Numbered from the stretch's first letter, positions 37,729 through 46,346 are shown. The stretch is DNA of 64,000 nucleotides from Actinacidiphila glaucinigra (GCF_900188405.1 NZ_FZOF01000018.1:117268-181267); one strand, 5' to 3'. Notes: a model not told the origin generated them from the sequence alone. Numbers and translations are program-made.

Positions 37729-40350
37729 ATGCGCTTTCGCGGTACGACGATCCGGCGGAAGATCGTGGCACTGCTGCTCATTCCGCTGGTGTCCCTCACG
37801 GCCATCTGGGCCTTTGCCGCGACCCTGACCGGGCGTCAGGTCTGGGGCCTCTTCGGCGTCGAGCAGACCGTCAACGAACTCGGTTACCCGGTCGAGGACA
37901 GCATCCAGGCGCTCCAGCAGGAACGTCGTTCCGCCATGCTCTACTTGGCCGATCCTCGACGGTCGGACGCCCGCGGCACCCTGCTGGCCCGGGAGCGCGA
38001 GACGGACAAGGTGATCGCCCGTCTGCGCGCCAACGCGCGCTCCGCCGGAAACCGGGAACGGCTGGCCCCCGAATCGCTGCGCCGGCTCGACCTCGTCGTC
38101 CGCGGCTTCGGCGGCCTCGAGACGCTGCGCGACAAGGTCGGCAAGGGCGGCATCGCCCGCAACGACGCCTTCGGCGCGTACAGCGGCCTGTTCGTCCCGG
38201 CCTACGCCTTCCTGGACTCGCTGAACCCGCTCAACAACGTCGCCATCGACAAGCAGGGCCGCGCCCTGATCCAGGTCACCCGGGCCCGCGAGGCGATCAG
38301 CCAGGAGGACGCCCTCATGGTGGCGGCCATCGCGGCGGGCCACATGAGCGCGGCGGAGATGCGCTCCTTCACCTTCGCCGTCGCCGAGCAGCGTGCCTAC
38401 TACGCCGACAACCTCCACCTGCTGACGAGCGACGAGCGCGCCATCTACGAGGCGTACTGGGCCGGGCCCTCCGGCCGCGCCCTGCGCGACGCCGAGGACG
38501 CGGTCATCTCCGCGGGCGCCTCCGGCGCGCCCCAGGCCGCCGACCGCGCGTCCTGGCAGACCACGGCCACCACCGCCCTGACCGACCTCGACCGCATGGG
38601 CGTCGAGGCCGGCGACCTGCACAAGAAGCGCGCCGAACCGATCGGCATGCGGCTGGTCGCCATCGCCGCGGCCGCCGGCGGCCTCGGCCTGATCGCGGTC
38701 GTCGCCTCCGTCATCGTCTCCATACGCATCGGCCGCAGCCTCATCCGCGACCTGTCCCGGCTCCGCACGGAGGCCCAGGAGGTCTCCGGCGCCCGGCTGC
38801 CGCGCGTCATGCGCAGGCTCGCCGCGGGCGAGGAGGTCGACGTCGAGACCGAGGCGCCGCGGCTGGACTACCCCGACGACGAGGTCGGACAGGTCGGCAA
38901 GGCCGTCAACACCCTGCAGCGGGCGGCCGTCGAGGCCGCCGTGCGCCAGTCGGAGATGCGCCGCGGGGTCTCCGAGGTCTTCGTCAACCTCGCCCGCCGC
39001 AGCCAGGTGCTGCTGCACCGCCAGCTCACCCTGCTCGACGCCATGGAGCGGCGCACCGAGGACCCCCAGGAGCTCGCCGACCTCTTCCGGCTCGACCACA
39101 TGACCACCCGCATGCGCCGCCATGCCGAGGGCCTGGTGATCCTCTCCGGCGCCGTGCCGTCCCGGCAGTGGCGCAAGCCGGTGCAGCTGATGGACGTGGT
39201 GCGGGCGGCCGTCGCCGAGGTCGAGGACTACGAGCGGGTCGACGTACGCCGGCTGCCCCGGCTCGCCGTCACCGGCCACGCCGTCGCCGACCTCACCCAC
39301 CTCGTCGCCGAACTCATCGAGAACGCCACCGTGTTCTCGCCGCCGCACACCAGCGTCCAGGTGCACGGCGAGTCCGTCGCCAACGGCTTCGTCCTGGAGA
39401 TCGACGACCGCGGACTCGGCCTCACCCCCGACGCCATGCTGGAGGCGAACCTCCGGCTCGCCGAGACCCCCGAGTTCGAGCTCTCCGACACCGACCGGCT
39501 CGGCCTCTTCGTGGTCAGCCGGCTCGCCCAGCGCCAGGGCGTCCGCGTCTCGCTGCGCCAGTCCCCGTACGGCGGCACCACGGCCGTGGTGCTCGTCCCG
39601 GCGACGCTCCTGACCGAGCCCGGCGAGGACCTGCCCGAGGCGCCGCCCGAGGAGGCCCCGGCGCCGGCCGGGACGGTGCCCGCCGAGCGGGACGAGCCGC
39701 GCGTCAGACCCATGTCGGCCGCCACCGAGCACAGCTTCCGCCAGTGGGGCCTGGTCCCGGAGCCGGACGACGAGCCGCGCGAGCACCGGCCGCACGTCGT
39801 CGAGTCCGAAGGGACGCCGGCACCGGCCGCCGCGGGTGACGCGGCCGGGCGGACGCCGCCCTCCCTGGCACCGGGCGAGGGGCTCACGGTCCTGCCGCGC
39901 CGCCGCCGCACCCCGGTCCTGGTCGCCGAGAACGGCCACCCGGTGGGCGAGGCGCCCCGGCCCGACGACCCCGCGCCCCGGCAGGAGCCCGCCGACCCCG
40001 CGTCCGAGGAGGAACCCGCCGTGGCCGCGCCGCAGGAGGAACCCGCAGGCGCCGGACTGCCCCGCCGGGTCCGCCAGGCCAGCCTCGCCCCGCAGTTGCG
40101 CAGCGACTCCACCACCAGGACGCGTACCGCCGCCGCCGGCGCGGACGACGACGCCGGCCAGGAGCGCTCGCCCGAGGAGGTGCGCGACCGCATGGCCTCC
40201 CTGCAGCGAGGATGGCTGCGCGGCCGCGCGGACACCGCCGACGACCTCGGCACCGACGACGTCCGCCCCGCCGACCGCCCGGGAACCTCCCCGGCGGATC
40301 GGGGCGGCGACAGCACAACCAGAACCACCACCGAGGGGAACGGTCCATGA
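37729..40350 (+). CDS. cvnA: Conservon sensor kinase with nitrate/nitrite-sensing-type domain (CvnA)
   Basis: An 873-residue membrane protein. An N-terminal membrane helix (about residues 14-32) and a second one (about 310-335, RLVAIAAAAGGLGLIAVVASV) enclose an extracellular helical domain of the NIT (nitrate/nitrite-sensing) type. A HAMP-like linker follows, then an HATPase domain (HLVAELIENATVFSPP, EIDDRGLGL, DRLGLFVVSRLA). About 230 disordered Pro/Glu-rich residues end the protein. No canonical phospho-acceptor His box is obvious, as is usual for CvnA. It heads a conservon, a Streptomyces system compared to eukaryotic receptor/G-protein modules. The ATG at 37729 follows GGGGAGG, and its end overlaps cvnB by 4 bp. 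Confidence 0.87.
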   Translation: MRFRGTTIRRKIVALLLIPLVSLTAIWAFAATLTGRQVWGLFGVEQTVNELGYPVEDSIQALQQERRSAMLYLADPRRSDARGTLLARERETDKVIARLRANARSAGNRERLAPESLRRLDLVVRGFGGLETLRDKVGKGGIARNDAFGAYSGLFVPAYAFLDSLNPLNNVAIDKQGRALIQVTRAREAISQEDALMVAAIAAGHMSAAEMRSFTFAVAEQRAYYADNLHLLTSDERAIYEAYWAGPSGRALRDAEDAVISAGASGAPQAADRASWQTTATTALTDLDRMGVEAGDLHKKRAEPIGMRLVAIAAAAGGLGLIAVVASVIVSIRIGRSLIRDLSRLRTEAQEVSGARLPRVMRRLAAGEEVDVETEAPRLDYPDDEVGQVGKAVNTLQRAAVEAAVRQSEMRRGVSEVFVNLARRSQVLLHRQLTLLDAMERRTEDPQELADLFRLDHMTTRMRRHAEGLVILSGAVPSRQWRKPVQLMDVVRAAVAEVEDYERVDVRRLPRLAVTGHAVADLTHLVAELIENATVFSPPHTSVQVHGESVANGFVLEIDDRGLGLTPDAMLEANLRLAETPEFELSDTDRLGLFVVSRLAQRQGVRVSLRQSPYGGTTAVVLVPATLLTEPGEDLPEAPPEEAPAPAGTVPAERDEPRVRPMSAATEHSFRQWGLVPEPDDEPREHRPHVVESEGTPAPAAAGDAAGRTPPSLAPGEGLTVLPRRRRTPVLVAENGHPVGEAPRPDDPAPRQEPADPASEEEPAVAAPQEEPAGAGLPRRVRQASLAPQLRSDSTTRTRTAAAGADDDAGQERSPEEVRDRMASLQRGWLRGRADTADDLGTDDVRPADRPGTSPADRGGDSTTRTTTEGNGP

Positions 40351-40769
40351 CGGCACCATCGAGCCCGACCCGCGAGCTCAGCTGGCTACTCGACGAACTG
40401 GTCGGCCGCGTGGCCAGCATCCGCAAGGCGCTGGTGCTCTCCAGCGACGGCCTGGCCACCGGCGCGTCCGAGGGCCTGTCCCGTGAGGACGCCGAGCACC
40501 TCGCCGCCGTCGCCTCGGGCTTCCACAGCCTCGCCAAGGGCGTCGGGCGGCACTTCGAGGCCGGCAAGGTCCGGCAGACCCTCGTGGAGCTCGACGAGGC
40601 CTTCCTGTTCATCACCGCCGCGGGCGACGGCAGTTGCCTGGCCGTGCTCGCCGACGCCGACTCCGACGTCGGGCAGGTCGCCTACGAGATGGCGCTGCTG
40701 GTGAAGCGGGTCGGCGTCCACCTCGCGACCGCGCCGCGCACCGACGACGACGCGGCGCAGGCGGTGTGA
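40347..40769 (+). CDS. cvnB: Roadblock/LC7 domain protein (CvnB)
   Basis: A 140-residue Roadblock/LC7-fold protein: LSWLLDELVGRVASIRKALVLSSDG, then HFEAGKVRQTLVELDEAFLFITAAG. CvnB proteins dimerise and are thought to regulate the conservon GTPase CvnD in the manner of MglB on MglA. The ATG overlaps the cvnA stop (ATGA), so production is coupled to the sensor. The length is typical for the family. Confidence 0.9.
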   Translation: MTAPSSPTRELSWLLDELVGRVASIRKALVLSSDGLATGASEGLSREDAEHLAAVASGFHSLAKGVGRHFEAGKVRQTLVELDEAFLFITAAGDGSCLAVLADADSDVGQVAYEMALLVKRVGVHLATAPRTDDDAAQAV

Positions 40770-40779
40770 CGAGGACGTC

Positions 40780-41172
40780 ATGACTCCCCAAGCGGACCGC
40801 TGGTACGACGACGACGCCGGGCCCGTGGTGCGGCCCTACGCCATGACGCGCGGCCGTACCAGCCACGCCGCGGAAGGCCGGCTCGACCTGATCGCCCTGG
40901 TGATCGCCGAGTCCCGCGGCGAGGACGACGACGCGGACGTCGACCGCACCCTGTCGCCCGAGCACCTCGACATCGTCGAGCTCTGCCGTGCGGAGCCGAT
41001 GTCGGTCGCCGAGCTGGCGGCCGACCTCGACCTGCCCGTGGGCGTCGTCCGGGTGCTCATCGGCGACGTCCTGGAGGCCGGCCTGGTCCACATCACCCGG
41101 CCCGTCCCGCCGGCGGAGCTGCCGGACGCCGGGCTGCTCCGCGACGTCATCGACGGCCTGCGCGCGCTCTGA
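40780..41172 (+). CDS. cvnC: DUF742 protein (CvnC)
   Basis: A 130-residue DUF742 protein. The N-terminal VRPYAMTRGRTSHA and the helix-turn-helix-like core LSPEHLDIVELCRAEPMSVAELAADLDLPVGVVRVLI are diagnostic of CvnC. It lies 10 bp after cvnB and probably belongs to the same transcript. The winged-helix-like core suggests protein or DNA binding, but no biochemical role is established. Unusually, the next conservon gene, cvnD, does not overlap it but lies 243 bp away beyond a strong hairpin. Confidence 0.9.
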   Translation: MTPQADRWYDDDAGPVVRPYAMTRGRTSHAAEGRLDLIALVIAESRGEDDDADVDRTLSPEHLDIVELCRAEPMSVAELAADLDLPVGVVRVLIGDVLEAGLVHITRPVPPAELPDAGLLRDVIDGLRAL

Positions 41173-41179
41173 ACGCGGC

Positions 41180-41213
41180 CGGGGCGCCGCGGGCACACCA
41201 CTGCCCGCGGCGC
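41180..41213 (+). terminator. Strong hairpin between cvnC and cvnD
   Basis: GGGCGCCGCGGGCA-CACCAC-TGCCCGCGGCGCCC is a perfect 14-bp stem starting 8 bp past the cvnC stop, without a T tract. It should end or attenuate the cvnABC transcript before cvnD. Downstream, TGGCAG...TAGTAA near 41300-41325 may be a separate cvnD promoter. Confidence 0.7.
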
Positions 41214-41415
41214 CCGCGGGCGGGGCCCGGGAGGCCGTCAGGAGGGTCCGGGCCCGGCAGGCGGACCGGCAGGCGGGCAACGGCCCCGGGACCGCTGGCA
41301 GTTGTCCGGTAGGACCGTAGTAATGTTCCACTGCCCACAGCTGATCGCCCGACGCAGTCCCTAGGACCCAGGATGCCTCTGACCTGTGTAAACGGCACGA
41401 CCGGAGGAGTGAGCC

Positions 41416-42021
41416 ATGGCCTTCGGACGCTCTGAACGGCGCACTTCCCCCGTCGAGCCCGTCACGCTGAAGATCCTGGTCGCGGGCGGCTTCGGCGTGG
41501 GCAAGACCACGCTCGTCGGCGCGGTCAGCGAGATCCGCCCGCTGCGCACCGAGGAGACCCTCAGCGAGGCCGGCCGGCCCGTCGACGACACCGCGGGCGT
41601 CGAGGCCAAGCGGACCACCACCGTGGCCATGGACTTCGGCCGGATCACGGTCCGCGACGACCTCGTGCTCTACCTCTTCGGCACGCCGGGCCAGGACCGC
41701 TTCTGGTTCCTGTGGGACGAGCTGGCGCAGGGCGCCCTCGGCGCGGTCGTCCTCGCCGACACCCGGCGCCTGGAGGACTGCTTCTCCGCGGTCGACTACT
41801 TCGAGCGCCGCGGCATCCCCTTCGCCGTGGCCGTCAACGTCTTCGACGACGCCGAGCGCCACCCCGCCGAGACGGTGCGCGACGCGCTCGACCTCGACCC
41901 CGAGGTGCCGCTGCTGATGTGCGACGCGCGTGACCGCGCCTCCGCGAAGAAGGTGCTGATCACCGTGGTCGAGCACGCGGCCCAGGTGGCCGGCGACCGC
42001 CGGGCGGCCGCCGCCAACTGA
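41416..42021 (+). CDS. cvnD: Conservon small GTPase (CvnD)
   Basis: A 201-residue Ras-like GTPase of the bacterial ATP_bind_1/MglA-like type. The P-loop AGGFGVGKTT is at residues 23-32. The switch region carries LFGTPGQDRFWF (the WDTAGQE equivalent), and VAVNVFDD replaces the canonical NKxD. It is the effector GTPase of the conservon, with CvnB and CvnC as likely partners at the membrane. GGAGG precedes the ATG. It stands apart from cvnABC with its own upstream region. No P450 or other fifth conservon gene follows; glpK is convergent. Confidence 0.88.
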   Translation: MAFGRSERRTSPVEPVTLKILVAGGFGVGKTTLVGAVSEIRPLRTEETLSEAGRPVDDTAGVEAKRTTTVAMDFGRITVRDDLVLYLFGTPGQDRFWFLWDELAQGALGAVVLADTRRLEDCFSAVDYFERRGIPFAVAVNVFDDAERHPAETVRDALDLDPEVPLLMCDARDRASAKKVLITVVEHAAQVAGDRRAAAAN

Positions 42022-42029
42022 GCCGCGCG

Positions 42030-42061
42030 CCGCACGCGCGGGCAGGGGCCCGCGGGTGCGG
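42030..42061. terminator. Bidirectional hairpin between cvnD and glpK
   Basis: CCGCA and TGCGG form an outer stem, and CGCGGGC-AGGG-GCCCGCG an inner 7-bp stem, with a 2-base mismatch between. It lies in the 65-bp gap between these convergent genes. A short G-rich direct repeat follows. Confidence 0.6.
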
Positions 42062-42086
42062 GCGGGGGCGGGCGGGGGCGGGCCGG

Positions 42087-43643
42087 TCAGTCCCCGGCGG
42101 CCGGCGCGGGGCCGTCGTCCTCGTCCTCGTCCTGCCAGCCGAAGCTCCGCTCGACCGCCTTCCTCCAGCGGCGGTACTCCTTCTCGCGGGTCTTCTCGTC
42201 CATCCGCGGCTGCCACTCGGCGTCCTTCTGCCAGTGCGCCCGCAGCGTGTCCAGCCCGTCCCACACACCGGTGGCGAGCCCCGCGGCGTAGGCCGCGCCC
42301 AGCGCCGTGGTCTCCGAGATCCGCGGCCGCACCACCGGGACGCCCAGCACGTCCGCCTGGTGCTGCATCAGCAGGTTGTTCGCCGTCATGCCGCCGTCGA
42401 CCTTGAGCCCGGTGATGTGCACACCGGAGTCCTGGTACATCGCGTCGACGACCTCGCGGGTCTGCCAGCTGGTCGCCTCCAGCACCGCCCGCGCCAGGTG
42501 CGCCTTGGTGACGTACCGGGTCAGGCCGGTGATCACGCCGCGGGCGTCGGAGCGCCAGTACGGGGCGAAGAGCCCGGAGAACGCGGGGACGATGTACGCG
42601 CCCCCGTTGTCCGGGACGCTCGCCGCGAGCGCCTCGATCTCGTCCGCCGCGGTGATGATGCCGAGGCTGTCGCGGAACCACTGCACCAGGGCGCCGGTGA
42701 TGGCGATCGACCCCTCCAGGCAGTAGACCGGCGCCTCCCCGCCCAGCCGGTAGCCCATGGTGGTGAGCAGTCCGTTCTTCGACGGCACGGGCCGGTTCCC
42801 GGTGTTGAGCAGCAGGAAGCTGCCCGTCCCGTAGGTGTTCTTGGCGTCGCCCGTCCCGTAGCAGGCCTGGCCGAAGATCGCGGCCTGCTGGTCGCCGAGG
42901 GCCGAGGCCACGGGCACACCGCCCAGCTGACCGACCGCTGTGCCGTACACCTCGGAGGAGGAGCGGATCTGCGGGAGGACCGCCTCGGGGACGTTCATCG
43001 CGGCGAGGATCGCCGGGTCCCACTCCAGCGACTCCAGGTTCATCAGCATCGTGCGGCTCGCGTTGGTGACGTCCGTGACGTGGACGCCGCCCTCCGTGCC
43101 GCCCGTCAGGTTCCAGATCAGCCAGGAGTCGATGGTGCCGAAGGCGATCTCGCCGTTCTCCGCGCGGCGGCGCAGCCCCGGCACGTTGTCCAGCAGCCAG
43201 GCCGCCTTGGGGCCGGAGAAGTAGCTGGCCAGCGGCAGCCCCGTGGACTCGCGGAAGCGGTCCTGGCCGTCCTGGCCGCCCAGCCGCTCGCACAGCGCGG
43301 CGGTACGGGTGTCCTGCCACACGATGGCGTTGTGCACCGGGCGGCCGGTGGTGCGGTCCCACAGCACGGTGGTCTCGCGCTGGTTGGTGATGCCGAGCGC
43401 GCTGAGCTGGTCCGGGCGCAGCCGGGCCTTCGCGAGCGCGCCCGCCACCACGGCCTGCACCTTGGCCCAGATCTCGGTGGCGTCGTGCTCCACCCAGCCC
43501 GGCTTGGGGAAGATCTGGCGGTGCTCGCGCTGGTCGAGCGCCACGATCGACCCGTCGGAGTCGAAGACGATGCAGCGGCTGGAGGTCGTTCCCTGGTCGA
43601 TGGCGGCCACGTATCGGGTCGCCGTGCCGGACGTATCGGTCAT
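42087..43643 (-). CDS. glpK: Glycerol kinase
   Basis: A 518-residue FGGY-family kinase that phosphorylates glycerol to sn-glycerol 3-phosphate using ATP. Features include AIDQGTTSSRCIVFD near the N terminus (phosphate 1 loop), NQRETTVLWDRTTGRPVHNAIVWQ, and the FGGY signature regions GVITGLTRYVTKAHLARA and GLKVDGGMTANNLLMQ. Length is normal for the family. It is the second gene of a glpF-glpK operon, seven bases downstream of glpF. The IclR-type activator gene gylR and glpD, which complete the operon in other Streptomyces, are not in this window. Confidence 0.95.
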   Translation of the reverse strand: MTDTSGTATRYVAAIDQGTTSSRCIVFDSDGSIVALDQREHRQIFPKPGWVEHDATEIWAKVQAVVAGALAKARLRPDQLSALGITNQRETTVLWDRTTGRPVHNAIVWQDTRTAALCERLGGQDGQDRFRESTGLPLASYFSGPKAAWLLDNVPGLRRRAENGEIAFGTIDSWLIWNLTGGTEGGVHVTDVTNASRTMLMNLESLEWDPAILAAMNVPEAVLPQIRSSSEVYGTAVGQLGGVPVASALGDQQAAIFGQACYGTGDAKNTYGTGSFLLLNTGNRPVPSKNGLLTTMGYRLGGEAPVYCLEGSIAITGALVQWFRDSLGIITAADEIEALAASVPDNGGAYIVPAFSGLFAPYWRSDARGVITGLTRYVTKAHLARAVLEATSWQTREVVDAMYQDSGVHITGLKVDGGMTANNLLMQHQADVLGVPVVRPRISETTALGAAYAAGLATGVWDGLDTLRAHWQKDAEWQPRMDEKTREKEYRRWRKAVERSFGWQDEDEDDGPAPAAGD

Positions 43644-43650
43644 GACCGCC

Positions 43651-44382
43651 TCACTTGAACGCGACGTTGTAGATGAGACCGGACAGGGCGCCGCCGATCA
43701 GCGGACCGGCCACCGGGATCCAGGCGTACGCCCAGTCGGAGGTGCCCTTGAACGGGATCGGCAGGAGGGAGTGGACGATGCGCGGCCCGAGGTCGCGGGC
43801 CGGGTTGATGGCGTAGCCGGTGGGGCCGCCCAGGGAGAGGCCGATGCCGGTCACGAGCAGCGCCACGATCAGGGTGCCGGTGCCGGTCTCGCCGAGGCCC
43901 TTGCTGAGACCGAAGGCCAGGATCGGCAGGACGAGCCCCATGGTGGCGATGGCCTCCGTCATCAGGTTCTGCCACCAGACGCGGATCTCGGGGACGGTGG
44001 AGAAGACGGCGAGCGTGGGCTGGCGGGTCTCCTCGGCGCGGTTCGCCGCGAACTGGCCGTAGTACACCAGCCAGCACAGGACCGCGCCCAGCATCGCGCC
44101 GATGATCTGCCCGGCGAGGTAGACCGGCACCTGGCTCCACTTGCCCGAGCTGATGGCGACGCCGAAGGTGACGGCCGGGTTCAGCTGCCCGCCGGACAGC
44201 GGGCCCGCGGTGTACGCGCCGGCCAGGACCGCGAGGCCCCACCCGAATGAGATCACGATCCACCCGGATGCCCGAGCCTTCGAGTGGTGCAGGAGCACCC
44301 CTGCCACCACGCCGGCGCCGAACAGGATCAGGATCGCCGTTCCGATGATCTCGCCGACAAAGACGTCTCCGTTGGAATACAT
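43651..44382 (-). CDS. glpF: Glycerol uptake facilitator (aquaglyceroporin)
   Basis: A 243-residue MIP-family channel with six membrane helices and the two NPA boxes: GGQLNPAVTFG and GYAINPARDLGPR. The Asp after the second NPAR is the marker for glycerol-conducting members. It mediates diffusion of glycerol, which glpK then traps. The ATG at 44380-44382 has AAGGAG seven bases upstream; the frame stays open to 44487, but that extension is Arg-rich and has no site. The 152-bp region upstream, before the thiolase gene, must hold the glp promoter; I see no clear operator in it. Confidence 0.93.
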   Translation of the reverse strand: MYSNGDVFVGEIIGTAILILFGAGVVAGVLLHHSKARASGWIVISFGWGLAVLAGAYTAGPLSGGQLNPAVTFGVAISSGKWSQVPVYLAGQIIGAMLGAVLCWLVYYGQFAANRAEETRQPTLAVFSTVPEIRVWWQNLMTEAIATMGLVLPILAFGLSKGLGETGTGTLIVALLVTGIGLSLGGPTGYAINPARDLGPRIVHSLLPIPFKGTSDWAYAWIPVAGPLIGGALSGLIYNVAFK

Positions 44383-44534
44383 GACGGCTCCTTCGTGCGG
44401 GCGCACGTGTCGGGCATGCGCCGCCAGAGAATGGCGCACGGAGACGCGGGTACGGAGGTCCCGCCTCGCGCCCGGCCTCCGCGCCACCCGGAAGTGTTGT
44501 CCCGGGGTGATGGAGCGTCAAGGTATCGGACAGA

Positions 44535-45731
44535 TCACCTGATTACGACCACCGACGAGCCGTGCCCGAACAGGCCCTGGTTCGCCGTCACCCCGACGCG
44601 GGCCCCAGCGACCTGCCGGGGCCCCGACAGGCCGCGCACCTGCCAGGTCAGCTCGCACACCTGGGCGAGCGCCTGGGCGGGCACGGCCTCCCCGAAGGAG
44701 GAGAGCCCGCCGCTGGGATTGACCGGAATCCGCCCCCCGAGCGCCGTGGCCCCGTCGCGCAGCAGCTTCACCGCCCCGCCCGGCGGGCACAGGCCCAGGT
44801 CCTCGTACCAGTCCAGCTCCAGCGCGGTCGACAGGTCGTACACCTCCGCCAGGTCCAGGTCCTCGGGACCGATGCCGGCCTCCTCGTAAGCGGCGCGGAC
44901 GACGGCCGACCGGAAGCCCGCGGCCGGCTCCGGGGGCGCGACGGCGAGGGCGGAGTCGGTGGCGATGTCCGGGAGATCGGGCACCGTGCGCGGGTAGACC
45001 GGGGTGACGGTGGAGACCGCGCGGATCCGCACCGGGTCCGCCGTGGCGCGGCGCCGGGCGAAGTCCAGGCTGGACAGGACGACGGCGGCGCCCCCGTCGG
45101 AGGTGGCGCAGACGTCCAGCAGCCGCAGCGGGTCGGCGACGACCGGGGAGGCCGCCACCTGGGCGGCGGTGACCGGCGTCCGGTAGCGGGCGAGCGGGTT
45201 GGCGGCGCCGGCCGCCGCGTTCTTCACCTTGACCCGGGCGAAGTCCTCGGGCGTGTCGCCGTGCAGCGCCATGCGGCGGCGTGCGTACAGCCCGAAGTAC
45301 GTCGGGTTGGTGGCCCCCAGCACACGGAAGCGCAGCCAGTCCGGGTCGTCGGGCCGGTCGCCCCCGGCGGGCGCGAAGAAGCCCTTGGGGGCCGCGTCCG
45401 CGCCCACGACCAGAGCGGTGTCCACCAGGCCGGCGAGGATGTGCGCCCGGGCGGTGTCGAGGGCCTGCGCCCCGGAGGCGCACGCGGCGTAGACGCTGGC
45501 CACCCGGGCGCCCTGCCAGCCCAGCGCCTGGGCGAAGGCCGCCCCGGCGACGTGACCGGGGTAGCCGCCGCGCACGGTGTCCGCGCCGACGACCAGCCCG
45601 ACGTCGCGCCAGTCCAGTCCGGCGTCGGCGAGCGCGGCGCGCGCCGCCGCGACCCCGTAGCGCGTGAAGGGCCGGCCCCACTTGCCCCAGGGGTGCATCC
45701 CGACGCCGAGCACGGCCACATCGCGGCTCAT
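44535..45731 (-). CDS. Thiolase/lipid-transfer protein (Rv1627c-like)
   Basis: A 398-residue SCP-x-type thiolase that, unlike the two at 6.9-9.2 kb, keeps the nucleophilic Cys84 (SVYAACASGAQAL). It has VNPSGGLSSFGEAVPAQALAQ and a C-terminal GVTANQGLFGHGSSVVVIR. The C-terminal catalytic Cys is not evident, so thiolysis is plausible but unproven. It overlaps the upstream DUF35 gene by 4 bp, forming a two-gene unit. From memory, the pair resembles mycobacterial Rv1627c-Rv1628c, which belong to the KstR (sterol) regulon. It shares an operator-like palindrome with the FadD19-like cluster, so it probably acts in the same acyl-CoA catabolism. Confidence 0.85.
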   Translation of the reverse strand: MSRDVAVLGVGMHPWGKWGRPFTRYGVAAARAALADAGLDWRDVGLVVGADTVRGGYPGHVAGAAFAQALGWQGARVASVYAACASGAQALDTARAHILAGLVDTALVVGADAAPKGFFAPAGGDRPDDPDWLRFRVLGATNPTYFGLYARRRMALHGDTPEDFARVKVKNAAAGAANPLARYRTPVTAAQVAASPVVADPLRLLDVCATSDGGAAVVLSSLDFARRRATADPVRIRAVSTVTPVYPRTVPDLPDIATDSALAVAPPEPAAGFRSAVVRAAYEEAGIGPEDLDLAEVYDLSTALELDWYEDLGLCPPGGAVKLLRDGATALGGRIPVNPSGGLSSFGEAVPAQALAQVCELTWQVRGLSGPRQVAGARVGVTANQGLFGHGSSVVVIR

Positions 45732-46189
45732 CGTCCGCCTCCCACGGGACGCCAGTGCCAGGTGGTCCAGACGTGCTCCGCGTCCTCGTGCAGCACGCCG
45801 GGCACCAGCTCCACCTCCATGCCGACGGCCAGGTCGGCCACGCCCGTCCCGGGCGCGGCCTGCCCGAGCACGATCATCCGCTCCGCCGTCAGCTCCACCG
45901 CCACCAGCGCGTAGGGCTCCCAGGGGCGCGCGGGGTCGGACACGTACGGGGCGGGCGGGCGGTAGCGGGCGTCGGTGTACGACCAGACCCGGCCCCGCCG
46001 CGACAGCGGGACCTCCTCCAGGTCCCCTTCGGCGCCGTCGCAGGCCGGGTTGCGGCAGGCGTGGTCCTCGCGCGGGAAGAACACCGCGCCGCAGCCGCGG
46101 CAGCGGGTGCCGATCAGCCGGAAGCCGCCGCCTTCCGCCGGGTCCTGCGTGAACCAGCCCGCCACCACGGGTTTCCGCGACCGCGTCAC
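45728..46189 (-). CDS. DUF35/OB-fold acyl-CoA-binding protein (Rv1628c-like)
   Basis: A 153-residue single DUF35 protein. The zinc ribbon is intact: CRGCG and CRNPAC, four cysteines around FFPREDH. An OB fold follows (RRGRVWSYTDARYRPP, YALVAVELTAERMIVLGQ). It is the natural partner of the thiolase gene it overlaps by 4 bp. The GTG at 46187-46189 has GGGGAGGG upstream, and the 17-bp palindrome at 46212-46228 lies just before that, so a bound regulator would block initiation. Confidence 0.85.
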   Translation of the reverse strand: MTRSRKPVVAGWFTQDPAEGGGFRLIGTRCRGCGAVFFPREDHACRNPACDGAEGDLEEVPLSRRGRVWSYTDARYRPPAPYVSDPARPWEPYALVAVELTAERMIVLGQAAPGTGVADLAVGMEVELVPGVLHEDAEHVWTTWHWRPVGGGR

Positions 46190-46211
46190 GTCCGGCCCCC
46201 TCCCCCTCGTC

Positions 46212-46228
46212 TCTGACGGACCGTCAGA
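46212..46228. promoter_or_regulatory. 17-bp perfect palindrome, second copy of the shared operator
   Basis: TCTGACGG-A-CCGTCAGA is a perfect inverted repeat 23 bp before the DUF35 start. It differs from the site at 5081-5097 only at the symmetric seventh base of each arm. No KstR-like TNNAACNNGTTNNA motif is visible here. Confidence 0.75.
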
Positions 46229-46293
46229 AGTCTGCCACGGGTGGGCCGTACCGCGGAACGGGATGGACGCTGTCGGTGCCGGGTGCTAAGTTC

Positions 46294-46315
46294 TTCTCGT
46301 ATCGAGAAATACTCG
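46294..46315 (+). promoter_or_regulatory. Overlapping inverted repeats before the NrtR-type gene
   Basis: TTCTCG-TAT-CGAGAA (46294-46308) overlaps CGAG-AAATA-CTCG (46303-46315), 32 bp before the NUDIX gene start. The region is AT-rich for this genome and probably contains the promoter. NrtR-type proteins usually bind inverted repeats in front of their own operon, so autoregulation is likely. Confidence 0.55.
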
Positions 46316-46346
46316 AAGTGAGAACAACCAGTGGGAGTGGCGCACG

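Noticed and set aside
36823..37729. A JetD-type nuclease that would complete a Wadjet system
   Set aside because: The only gene here is a 146-residue two-span membrane protein on the opposite strand, with no topoisomerase-like motif.
44383..44534. A gylR-type regulator gene or its operator next to glpF-glpK
   Set aside because: The gap is too short for a gene and shows no clear inverted repeat.
45762..45772. GTGGTCCAGAC, half of a DasR site
   Set aside because: It lies inside the DUF35 coding sequence and the second arm does not match.
46190..46346. A KstR-like motif at the second thiolase locus
   Set aside because: No TNNAACNNGTTNNA match is present; only the shared 17-bp palindrome is.
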